Made by a program: the position numbers and the translations under genes. Below, one piece after another: positions 1 to 5,509 of a DNA stretch of 5,510 bases; the first letter of the stretch is position 1; each line of letters starts with the position of its first letter. The stretch spans positions 1 to 5,510 of the forward strand of contig MGQF01000076.1 in the NCBI GenBank assembly GCA_001797745.1. Reading direction: 5' to 3'. Below the pieces are notes generated by a model. That model searched no databases. It was not told where the DNA came from and saw only the letters and a program-made list of their open reading frames with translations. The stretch comes from Deltaproteobacteria bacterium RBG_13_52_11 (GTDB lineage Bacteria; Desulfobacterota; B13-G15; RBG-16-54-18).

Positions 1-879
1 GACTGTTGGGTTGTCTAGTCGTTGGTATCCGAGCCATTGTCTGACGTGGGTCCAGTTTTTTTGTTCTATGTGGGCGTTATCGTCTTTGTGATAGGCACGG
101 CTTCTGGTGAACTGGATGGGGTGATTTCTGTGGGTGAAGTGCCGCAGGAGATGGTAGTTGAGGAACTCGGAGCCGTTATCGCAATCGAAGCCGAGCAGGG
201 GGAAGGGGAGCGATTGTTCGATATCTTTGAGTTGTTCCAGGACGCCGGTTTCACCTTTGCCCCACACGGCTCGTTGTTCAGTCCAGCCGGTAGCGATATC
301 CACGCAGTCGATGGTATAGGCGAACATACCGGATACGGATTCGCCGCAATGGGCGACGGTATCGGCTTCGAGGAATCCGGGGCGAGATTCGTCCCATTGG
401 TTGGTTTTAATGGGGATCTGTTTTTTTAGGATGGTTCCTGGTTTGGTGGTGGTGCGGCCTCGTGTTTGATACTGGATTCTGGTAGGGGCAAGGAGTCTGT
501 CGATAGTGGCAGGAGAGACGCGCAATAAGGCATTAAGGGTGTCTGGGGGAAGATCGCCGAAGAGTTGGGTGTAACCGGGCAGCCAGAGGGGCAGGATTAC
601 TTTGAGGCGTTTTGAGCAGGGGAGGTTTGCTGCGAGCCATATTCGTTTCAGGGGTGTAAGGATAATCTCAGGGTGATATGAAGGGGGGCGGCCTCGCCTC
701 TTATGAGATGGGGGTTTTTGGAAACGTTTAAACCCCCTGAGCACGCGGATGGCGTGTTTACGATGATAGCCACAGGTGGCGCAGAATTCATCGAGGATGA
801 GGGTTTTGGCTTTGGGAGAGGCATTCTTATACCGTACGAAGATCGCCTCGATGTATTCCCTTTTTGATCGTGGACTCAT
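1..879 (-). CDS. DDE (rve/integrase-core) transposase, C-terminus cut by window
   Basis: This is an uninterrupted minus-strand frame of 293 codons from the ATG at 879 to the window edge, so the C-terminus is missing. It should catalyse cut-and-paste or copy-out movement of the IS. Residues about 10-50 form a helix-turn-helix-like DNA-binding region (core ILDEFCATCGYHRKHAIRVL), followed by a basic KRRGRPP stretch near 60-66. The retroviral-integrase-type catalytic core starts around residue 160. The likely catalytic triad is D173 (in EADTV), D234 (in DCDNGSEF) and E272 (in NAHIEQKNW), with 37 residues between the last two, near the usual D35E spacing. The start has an excellent AAAGGAGG at 887-894. 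The family resembles IS481-like or unclassified (ISNCY) rve transposases; this assignment rests on motif recall. All catalytic residues are present and no decay is visible, so the gene may be active. Confidence 0.92.
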   Translation of the reverse strand, partial: MSPRSKREYIEAIFVRYKNASPKAKTLILDEFCATCGYHRKHAIRVLRGFKRFQKPPSHKRRGRPPSYHPEIILTPLKRIWLAANLPCSKRLKVILPLWLPGYTQLFGDLPPDTLNALLRVSPATIDRLLAPTRIQYQTRGRTTTKPGTILKKQIPIKTNQWDESRPGFLEADTVAHCGESVSGMFAYTIDCVDIATGWTEQRAVWGKGETGVLEQLKDIEQSLPFPLLGFDCDNGSEFLNYHLLRHFTHRNHPIQFTRSRAYHKDDNAHIEQKNWTHVRQWLGYQRLDNPTV

Positions 880-886
880 AAGCAAC

Positions 887-894
887 CCTCCTTT
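887..894 (-). promoter_or_regulatory. Ribosome binding site of transposase
   Basis: AAAGGAGG on the minus strand lies 7 nt before the ATG at 879. It fixes the transposase start. It lies in the loop of the hairpin formed by 866-881 and 921-936. Confidence 0.8.
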
Positions 895-903
895 GAAGAG
901 CTG

Positions 904-931
904 GTATCCGGTAACACCCATTATGAGTCAA
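904..931 (-). promoter_or_regulatory. Possible weak transposase promoter
   Basis: Minus-strand TTGACT (931-926) is one base from the -35 consensus. The -10 candidate GGATAC (909-904), 16 bp away, is poor. Transcription would begin around 896, just before the ribosome binding site and after the upstream arm of the hairpin. Weak internal transposase promoters are usual in ISs, but the -10 match alone does not establish this one. Confidence 0.3.
905..916. repeat. IS subterminal repeat, inner copy
   Basis: TATCCGGTAACA. It matches the copy at 950-962 except for one missing G and is in the same orientation, 45 bp apart. It is a probable transposase-binding site within the IS end, as seen in elements with duplicated end motifs. 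Confidence 0.55.
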
Positions 932-949
932 CGATCCCCAGTTAAGCAC

Positions 950-962
950 TATCCGGGTAACA
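950..962. repeat. IS terminal repeat, outer copy
   Basis: TATCCGGGTAACA. It is the outer copy of the repeat at 905-916. Position 962 is my best estimate of the IS tip, because on the minus strand it begins TGTTACCCGGATA. Comparison with the other end of the element, outside this window, would fix the boundary. Confidence 0.5.
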
Positions 963-997
963 TTTTTTATGAGGCAATTCGTATGAATGCACTATCC

Positions 998-1027
998 TTG
1001 ACAAAGGAGAAAGGAGAAAGATATAGT
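998..1027 (+). promoter_or_regulatory. Sigma70-type promoter of the acyltransferase gene
   Basis: A perfect -35 box TTGACA (998-1003) and a -10 box TATAGT (1022-1027, five of six consensus bases) are separated by 18 bp. Transcription would start near 1034, giving a leader of about 24 nt before the ATG at 1058. The promoter lies about 36 bp outside the inferred IS end, so the IS did not remove it. The purine-rich spacer holds two AAAGGAG copies that would not be in the mRNA. Confidence 0.65.
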
Positions 1028-1040
1028 ATCACTTCACATG

Positions 1041-1050
1041 AAGAGGGGGA
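1041..1050 (+). promoter_or_regulatory. Ribosome binding site of acyltransferase
   Basis: A G-rich AAGAGGGGGA precedes the ATG at 1058 by 7 nt. It is not a perfect Shine-Dalgarno but is well placed. Together with the promoter at 998-1027 it decides for the start at 1058 over the upstream in-frame ATGs at 776 and 983. Confidence 0.5.
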
Positions 1051-1057
1051 TGTCGTT

Positions 1058-1993
1058 ATGATGACAAAGAAGTGGCGGCGCAAATGGGAGGCCTTCGGGG
1101 GAAAACTCACCTTCATTATCGCTCCTCCTATCATCCTCCTGATCAAGCTCATCCCCTTATCCGGGGTCTACCTCTTGGGTACGGTTTTCGCACGCATCGC
1201 GGTCCTCTTTTCGGGAAGGCGGAAAAAAATCGCGCTCGCCAACCTGCGCTTGGTCTTCGGCAACCGCAAGGGTGCGGAAGAAATCGACGCCATCTATAGA
1301 GAATGTCTCACGAGGACCATCACGAGTTTCCTGGAGTCAATGAAGTTTTGCTTACTCCCTCCACCAGTGGCGAAGGGGCTTATCGAGATAGTGGGCAAAG
1401 AACACCTCGATGCAGCGCTCAAAAGAGGGAAAGGGATTATCATCGCGGGCCTCCATTTGGGCAACTTCCCCCTGCTCGCGGCCAAACTCGCCCTCGAAGG
1501 ATATCCTATCGCGGTCATCATCAAGAAACCCAGGAACAAGTACATAGCACAGCTCTACACCAGCATGACAGATACCGTGGGGGTTGGATTTATCGACGGC
1601 GGTGAGCGGAGGTTGGCGGCACAACAATCCTTGCGGCAGTTGCGTGGAGGGGGGATTGTCTACATCATCATAGACCAAAACCCCCCGTATCCTGACATCA
1701 TGGTGGATTTCTTCGGGTATCCTGTCCCGTCCTTCAAGGGGCCAGTAGTCCTCGCTATGCGGACAGGGGCCGCTATCCTCCCGGCCTTTATCGTGTATGA
1801 GAACGGGTGGCGGCATAAGCTCATCATCGAGAAACCTTTCACGCTGGAAAGCACTGAGGATCAGGAGCGTGATATTGTCCAAAACCTTTCATTCCTGATG
1901 AAGCTTGCCGAGGGATATATCGAAAGATACCCGGAGCAGTGGTGGTGGTGGCACCGGAGGTGGAAGAGGCACATCGATTATAAAAAACTCTAA
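1058..1993 (+). CDS. LpxL/HtrB-family lipid A (Kdo2-lipid IVA) acyltransferase-like protein
   Basis: The 311-aa protein matches the usual 300-310 aa of lauroyl/myristoyl acyltransferases, which add secondary acyl chains to lipid A at the inner face of the cytoplasmic membrane. A hydrophobic anchor spans about residues 17-51. It is followed by the family's RRKKIALANLRLVFG segment (54-68), the active-site loop GLHLGNFP with H133, the DQ motif at 206-207 followed by a DFFG-P-P-KGP stretch, and the C-terminal QWWWWHRRWK (294-303). The family's catalytic dyad is HX4(D/E), but here the position five after H133 is P138. The protein may therefore be a diverged subfamily with another substrate or mechanism, so no lpxL symbol is given. 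The frame is open upstream to 776, but that extension is IS sequence and lies before the promoter. ATG 1061 is an alternative start. The gene is monocistronic here and convergent with the next unit. Confidence 0.88.
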   Translation: MMTKKWRRKWEAFGGKLTFIIAPPIILLIKLIPLSGVYLLGTVFARIAVLFSGRRKKIALANLRLVFGNRKGAEEIDAIYRECLTRTITSFLESMKFCLLPPPVAKGLIEIVGKEHLDAALKRGKGIIIAGLHLGNFPLLAAKLALEGYPIAVIIKKPRNKYIAQLYTSMTDTVGVGFIDGGERRLAAQQSLRQLRGGGIVYIIIDQNPPYPDIMVDFFGYPVPSFKGPVVLAMRTGAAILPAFIVYENGWRHKLIIEKPFTLESTEDQERDIVQNLSFLMKLAEGYIERYPEQWWWWHRRWKRHIDYKKL

Positions 1994-2085
1994 GCCCCGA
2001 CCTCTTCGACAATCGAAAAATCCTGCTCTATAACAGTCGGCTCATGAGATGAACCTCTTTGCCCAAAATCACAGGGCATGACCCT
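1994..2085. other. Convergent intergenic gap, no clear terminator
   Basis: This 92-bp gap separates the ends of the plus-strand acyltransferase and the minus-strand methyltransferase. It holds only short stems: TTCGA-caa-TCGAA (2005-2017), and TGCCC / GGGCA (2060-2064 and 2074-2078) with a 9-nt loop. Neither is followed by a T-tract on either strand. Termination could be factor-dependent or use these weak stems in both directions. Confidence 0.4.
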
Positions 2086-2916
2086 TCAAAGGGAAAACCC
2101 ATCTTCTAATAACACGCCCTTCATAATCAGGAAGAGTGATCGTTTTACCTCGGCCTGGAATTCCGGTTTTCGCTCCATCATTGCCTTGGGGGGCAAGGGC
2201 TCCCTGAGGTCCGTTACCAGAAGCCCCTGTTTTCGGAGGGCACGAAAATAGTCTTCTAAGGTACGGCAGAAATAATAGGTCTCATGGGTGTCGCAAACAA
2301 ACATGACATCGCGGGAAGCAAGTCGCAGGTGATAATTATCCGTCTTCCATCCGATTCTTTTTCCCTTACCTGAACTGTGGGCATCATCCATGATCCAATC
2401 TGAACCCGGGGTTAAGAAACAAGGGTGGAGTAATGAGAAGACAAAAATTCCCCGTGGTTTCAAGACACGAGCGACTTCGCGCAGAGCGTCCTCATATTGT
2501 TTAATAAACATGAGGGCCATGTTGCAGATCACAATGTCATACGCGTGGGATGGTATCTGATCCATGCGGCTCGCGTCCCCGACCTGAAACGTGATACAAT
2601 TCGCAAAATCCTTGTTTCTCCGTTTGGCAATCTCGATCAGCGTCTCTGAGGCATCGACGCCGGTTATCTGAATGTTCCCCTTGACCATCTCAGCGAGCTT
2701 CCGCGAGAAGTGTCCTTCCCCGCATGCCATATCGAGGACAGCCTTACCTTCAACTGCGCCGAGTAAATCGATGATCGTCGGGTTGATCATATACTTGTGG
2801 AAGAATTCTTCGTGCTTCTCAAAGCGAGAGGCGAACTCCTCGGCAGCCTCATTCCAGCCCTGTATCGCTTCTTTCTGGCTGATGGCGTCAGCCGGCACCA
2901 GTATTTCTTTGCTCAT
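2086..2916 (-). CDS. Class I SAM-dependent methyltransferase
   Basis: This 276-aa protein has the Rossmann-type methyltransferase fold. Motif I VLDMACGEGHF is at residues 60-70 and binds the methionine part of SAM. The acidic residue for the ribose is D88 in ITGVDAS. GDAS (113-116) contacts the adenine, and YDIVICNMALMFI (126-138) is the post-II strand. The LKPRGIFVFSLLHPCF stretch (152-167) is the strand of motif III in this class. The C-terminal third (about 170-276) is probably the acceptor-binding part and gives no recognisable substrate. Proteins of this type methylate small molecules or quinone-like compounds; the target is unknown. It is the last gene of the transporter operon, 15 bp after the ATPase stop. 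The start is supported by AAGGAG at 2923-2928. Its base composition looks more AT-rich than the ATPase by eye, which may mean separate recruitment. Confidence 0.88.
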   Translation of the reverse strand: MSKEILVPADAISQKEAIQGWNEAAEEFASRFEKHEEFFHKYMINPTIIDLLGAVEGKAVLDMACGEGHFSRKLAEMVKGNIQITGVDASETLIEIAKRRNKDFANCITFQVGDASRMDQIPSHAYDIVICNMALMFIKQYEDALREVARVLKPRGIFVFSLLHPCFLTPGSDWIMDDAHSSGKGKRIGWKTDNYHLRLASRDVMFVCDTHETYYFCRTLEDYFRALRKQGLLVTDLREPLPPKAMMERKPEFQAEVKRSLFLIMKGVLLEDGFSL

Positions 2917-2922
2917 CGCATG

Positions 2923-2928
2923 CTCCTT
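2923..2928 (-). promoter_or_regulatory. Ribosome binding site of methyltransferase
   Basis: AAGGAG on the minus strand lies 6 nt before the ATG at 2916, inside the 15-bp gap after the ATPase stop codon. It fixes the start and indicates translation independent of the ATPase within one mRNA. Confidence 0.75.
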
Positions 2929-2931
2929 AAT

Positions 2932-3756
2932 TTAAAAACCACTCAGCTCCATGAAGAGGAAGCTGTCCATGATCTCGTCTCGAAAGAGCTCCATCACCCG
3001 ATTTCTCACCTCGAAGAACTGATCGCTCTCGGTCACCTTATAATCCCGAGGGCGGGGGAGCTTGGTCTCGATTACCTCCACCACCCGGGCCGGCCTCTTG
3101 CTGAAGACCACCACCTTGTCGGCCAGATAGACCGCCTCGTGAATATTGTGGGAGATGAAGAGGGTGGTCACCCCTGTCTTTTCCCAGACCTCCATGATCT
3201 TGTCGTGCATGTAGAGGGTGGTCTGGAAGTCGAGGGAGCTGAAGGGTTCATCCAAGAGGAGGATATCCGGCTCATAGATGAGTGCCCTGAGGATGCCGAG
3301 CATCTGCTGCTGCCCACCGCTCAGCTCATAGGGGTAGGCGTCCTCCCGCACGCTCATGTCGAGCCGCCAGAGGAACTCATCCACCTTCTTTTTTCGCTCC
3401 CGCCGTGGGACCCCGTCGAGCTCCAGCGGGACCATAAGGTTGCCGAGACAGGTGCGCCAGGGGTAGAGGGACTCACGGTAATTCTGAAAGACATAGCCGA
3501 TTTTGGCCTCCTCGATGGTCTTGCCCCCGATGAGGATCTTTCCATAGTCCATATCCTCGAGGTCGGACAGCATGCGGAAGAAGGTGCTCTTGCCGCAGCC
3601 GTTGGGGCCCACGATGGTGACGAACTCCCCCTGCTTGGCTGTGAAGGAGATGTTATCGAGCACTCGCAGGCCCCCGCTCCCCAGCCGGGGGTCGGGGGCC
3701 GTGTCATAGTGTTTGCTGACGCCGCGAACGTAGAGGTATGGTCGTTCCTGTGCCAT
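2932..3756 (-). CDS. ABC transporter ATP-binding protein, SsuB/TauB/NrtD type
   Basis: This 274-aa cytoplasmic ATPase powers import by a nitrate/sulfonate/taurine-type ABC transporter. All nucleotide-binding motifs are intact: Walker A GPNGCGKST (50-58), Q-loop Q91, signature LSGGQQQ (145-151), Walker B ILLLDEP (165-171), D-loop SSLD (173-176) and switch H203. Length and the start LYVRGVSKHY fit the family. The true start is the ATG at 3756, one base after the TAA of the preceding binding-protein gene. The frame is open further upstream to 4059, but that part is an arginine/proline/serine-rich shadow of the binding-protein gene. No good Shine-Dalgarno precedes 3756, so translation probably depends on termination of the upstream gene (coupling). 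Partners are the binding proteins at 3758-4699 and 4730-5509. The permease is not in the window. The substrate is not determined. Confidence 0.95.
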   Translation of the reverse strand: MAQERPYLYVRGVSKHYDTAPDPRLGSGGLRVLDNISFTAKQGEFVTIVGPNGCGKSTFFRMLSDLEDMDYGKILIGGKTIEEAKIGYVFQNYRESLYPWRTCLGNLMVPLELDGVPRRERKKKVDEFLWRLDMSVREDAYPYELSGGQQQMLGILRALIYEPDILLLDEPFSSLDFQTTLYMHDKIMEVWEKTGVTTLFISHNIHEAVYLADKVVVFSKRPARVVEVIETKLPRPRDYKVTESDQFFEVRNRVMELFRDEIMDSFLFMELSGF

Positions 3757-3757
3757 C

Positions 3758-4699
3758 TTATTCGTAGTAGAGTTTGGTCGTATCAACCTTCTTTTGATAC
3801 GCGCCATCTTTGTAGAGGAGATCAAAATAGGCCTGGGGACCTTTCTTGTCGAGATCCTTGATCTTGATCCACTTCTCAAAGGGGATCTGGGCAGCCACCG
3901 GTGGAGGAAGCTGGGCGTATTTAACCAAGTACCCCCTGGCCTCCTGCTCATTGGTCTTGATAAAGTCCGCCCCTTTCTCGATGGCGGCCTTGACCTTTTT
4001 GGCCACCTCAGGTCTCTCCTGCACGAATTTGGTGGAGAAGGCGAAGCCCCCGCCTGCAATACCCCGCTTTAATCCGAGCAACGTGCAGGGGCTTTTCATG
4101 AGATACCTGCCGATGCCTTGAGAGACAGCGATCATCCCAAAGGGCTCAGGTGAGAAGTAGGCATCGATCTGACCGGCAGCCAGGGCAGGGATCAGGTTGG
4201 AAGGGGGAATCTCTGTGAAGATAACCTCTTTAGGATCTGTCTGCTTTTTGATGATCGCCCGAGCCAGGGACACAGAGGTGGCCCCGGGGAAGGTCCCCAC
4301 CTTCTTCCCTTTCAGGCCCTTAAGATCCTTCAGGGGTGAGTCCTTCTTGACCACGACCACCATAGTGTTGTCCACCTTGGAATCTGCCGCGTAGACGAGA
4401 AAGATCTTGAACCGATCCGGCACCGTCTGCGCGGCAAACCAGAGCCCGGTGATGGCGCCCATGCAGTCGGCGTCGATCCTTCCTGCTATCAGGGCGTCAA
4501 CGATATCAGTCCCTGACTGGAAGGGGACCAACTCCACCTCCAGCCCTTCCTGGGCAAAGAAGCCCTTTTCCATTGCCACATAGGTGGGAAGGCTCGGGAC
4601 CACGGTGAGGTGCCCTATCGTTACCTTCTCCGCACACAATGCCTGCCCTGCTGTCACCACAAGGAAAACCGTCAGTACAACCGATACAAGTCTCTTCAT
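3758..4699 (-). CDS. ABC transporter substrate-binding protein, NMT1/SsuA/TauA-like
   Basis: This 313-aa periplasmic binding protein should capture the solute and deliver it to the permease. Residues 1-23 are a Sec signal peptide: basic MKR, a hydrophobic core, and probable signal peptidase I cleavage after LCA (A23). C22 is not in a proper lipobox, so a lipoprotein is unlikely. The mature part shows the family pattern: THI5/NMT1-like LPTYVAMEKGFFAQEGLEVE (37-56), the ligand-loop SGTDIVDALIAGRIDA (62-77), the second-lobe KGKKVGTFPGATS (130-142) and ALAAGQIDAYFSPEP (172-186). Such proteins bind sulfonates, taurine, nitrate or thiamine-precursor pyrimidines, and I cannot choose among them. It is about 60% identical by hand alignment to the upstream neighbour and shares its C-terminal VDTTKLYYE. 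AAGGAGG at 4705-4711 supports the start. The stop is one base before the ATPase ATG. Confidence 0.93.
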   Translation of the reverse strand: MKRLVSVVLTVFLVVTAGQALCAEKVTIGHLTVVPSLPTYVAMEKGFFAQEGLEVELVPFQSGTDIVDALIAGRIDADCMGAITGLWFAAQTVPDRFKIFLVYAADSKVDNTMVVVVKKDSPLKDLKGLKGKKVGTFPGATSVSLARAIIKKQTDPKEVIFTEIPPSNLIPALAAGQIDAYFSPEPFGMIAVSQGIGRYLMKSPCTLLGLKRGIAGGGFAFSTKFVQERPEVAKKVKAAIEKGADFIKTNEQEARGYLVKYAQLPPPVAAQIPFEKWIKIKDLDKKGPQAYFDLLYKDGAYQKKVDTTKLYYE

Positions 4700-4704
4700 T
4701 TTAA

Positions 4705-4711
4705 CCTCCTT
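4705..4711 (-). promoter_or_regulatory. Ribosome binding site of second binding-protein gene
   Basis: Perfect AAGGAGG on the minus strand, 5 nt before the ATG at 4699. It follows a run of nine A (4722-4714 on the minus strand) in the 30-bp gap after the upstream binding-protein gene. The A-rich leader plus strong site suggests high translation of this periplasmic protein relative to the ATPase, which lacks such a site. Confidence 0.75.
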
Positions 4712-4729
4712 AATTTTTTTTTATAACTT

Positions 4730-5509
4730 TTATTCTTCGTAGTACAGCTTCGTGGTATCAACCCGCTCCTGATAAGCCCCTTCTCTATAAAGGAGATCAA
4801 AGTATTTCTGTGTCGATTCCTTGTTGAGCGCCTCGATCTTTATCCAGTCTTGGAGAGGTACCTCCATGGCTACCGGCTCGGTGACCCCTATGTATTTTAC
4901 CAGCAGGGGCCGGTAGGTATTTTTGTCCTTCATTATAAGGTCGGCGGCCTTGTAGTATGCCGCCTTGATCTTCTTGGCAAGCTGAGGGCTCTCTTTTAAA
5001 AATTGGGCTGAGAAACCATGAGCTGCCCCGGCAAATCCCTCTTTAATGCCAAGGAGACCTAACGGCTCCTTGACCAGATCCCTCCCTACCCCCTGAGATC
5101 TGGCCTTCATCCCCTCAGGCTCGGGGGCGAAGAAGGCGTCGATCTGCCCGGCAGCCAAGGCGGAGATCAGATTAGGAGGAGGTAGCTCCGTGAAGATGAC
5201 CTCCTTGGGGTCCATCTGCGTGTGGATGATCGCCTTGGCCAATGCCAGAGAGGAGGCGCCGGGGTACGTCCCAACCTTCTTGCCTTTGAGATCCTTTAAG
5301 TTTTTCAAGGGGGAGTCCTTCTTGACGATCGCCACAAAGGTCGGGTTCTTCAGCGACGGGGTCCCGTATGTCAAAAAGATCTTAAAGCGATCCGGCGCCG
5401 TCTGTGCGGCGAACCAGAACCCGGTGATGGCATTGGTGCCAATGACATCAATCCTCCCCGCTAGCAGGGCATCCATGATCGTCGTACCTGAATCGAAGGG
5501 AATCAGCTC
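4730..5509 (-). CDS. ABC transporter substrate-binding protein, paralogue (N-terminus cut by window)
   Basis: The visible part is 259 residues and the frame runs open to the right edge. The ATG at 5476 is internal: codons upstream of it read ELIPFDSGTTI and align with residues 56-66 of the neighbouring binding protein. About 55 residues, including the signal peptide, should therefore lie beyond the window. The same family motifs appear: SGTTIMDALLAGRID, KGKKVGTYPGASS, ALAAGQIDAFFAPEP and the C-terminal VDTTKLYYEE. By hand alignment about 160 of 258 positions equal the downstream paralogue, so the pair arose by tandem duplication. Differences cluster in possible ligand-loop positions (for example VIGTN against ADCMG after GRID, and PEPEGMK against PEPFGMI), so the two may prefer different ligands. 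It is the most upstream gene of the visible operon and no promoter is in view. Confidence 0.92.
   Translation of the reverse strand, partial: ELIPFDSGTTIMDALLAGRIDVIGTNAITGFWFAAQTAPDRFKIFLTYGTPSLKNPTFVAIVKKDSPLKNLKDLKGKKVGTYPGASSLALAKAIIHTQMDPKEVIFTELPPPNLISALAAGQIDAFFAPEPEGMKARSQGVGRDLVKEPLGLLGIKEGFAGAAHGFSAQFLKESPQLAKKIKAAYYKAADLIMKDKNTYRPLLVKYIGVTEPVAMEVPLQDWIKIEALNKESTQKYFDLLYREGAYQERVDTTKLYYEE

Larger units (their letters stand above)
866..936 (-). promoter_or_regulatory. Inverted repeat folding over the transposase start codon
   Basis: Arms 866-881 and 921-936 are inverted copies of 16 bp with a single mismatch (GATCGTGGACTCATAA on the plus strand against GATCGTTGACTCATAA on the minus strand), separated by 39 bp. 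In minus-strand RNA the AUG at 879-877 is base-paired in the stem and the ribosome binding site is in the loop. A transcript entering from outside the IS would contain both arms. A transcript starting inside the IS from the TTGACT at 931-926 (expected start near 896) would lack the upstream arm. This is the arrangement known from IS10 and IS50, where read-through mRNA is poorly translated. The repeat is seen directly; its role is inferred. Confidence 0.6.
1..962 (-). mobile_element. Insertion sequence, one end (truncated by window edge)
   Basis: The stretch holds the 5' part of a DDE transposase gene and the IS terminus upstream of it. The outer boundary is inferred, not proven. Two near-identical motifs, TATCCGGTAACA (905-916) and TATCCGGGTAACA (950-962), sit upstream of the transposase; read from the IS side outward, the outer one ends ...TAACA, i.e. 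TGTTA... on the minus strand, a typical IS tip. Beyond 962 the sequence changes to a promoter for the neighbouring acyltransferase. The opposite IS end and any target-site duplication lie outside the window. The element could be intact, because the transposase frame has no stop or frameshift in the visible part. The exact IS family was not determined. Confidence 0.8.

Noticed and set aside
22..429. 135-codon plus-strand frame rich in Gly, Val and Glu
   Set aside because: It lies entirely antisense to the transposase frame, which has a clear catalytic triad and ribosome binding site. The plus-strand protein has no family motifs.
1038..1061. Seven-codon leader frame (MKRGMSL) ending over the acyltransferase start
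   Set aside because: The overlap of its TGA with the ATG is suggestive of coupling, but it would start about 4 nt after the expected transcript start with no ribosome binding site.
1352..1882. 176-codon minus-strand frame
   Set aside because: It is antisense to the acyltransferase, whose motifs are unmistakable. It has no motifs of its own.
2059..2078. TGCCC/GGGCA stem as a bidirectional terminator
   Set aside because: It has only five base pairs, a nine-base loop and no T-tract on either side. It is too weak to call.
2797..3861. Long plus-strand frame of 354 codons
   Set aside because: It is antisense to the ATPase, methyltransferase start and binding-protein end, which have full family motifs. 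Its Leu/Glu/His-rich composition is typical of a shadow.
4714..4722. Run of nine T on the plus strand as a terminator tail
   Set aside because: No stable stem precedes it on the plus strand, and on the coding (minus) strand it is an A-run just ahead of a ribosome binding site, so it reads as a leader.
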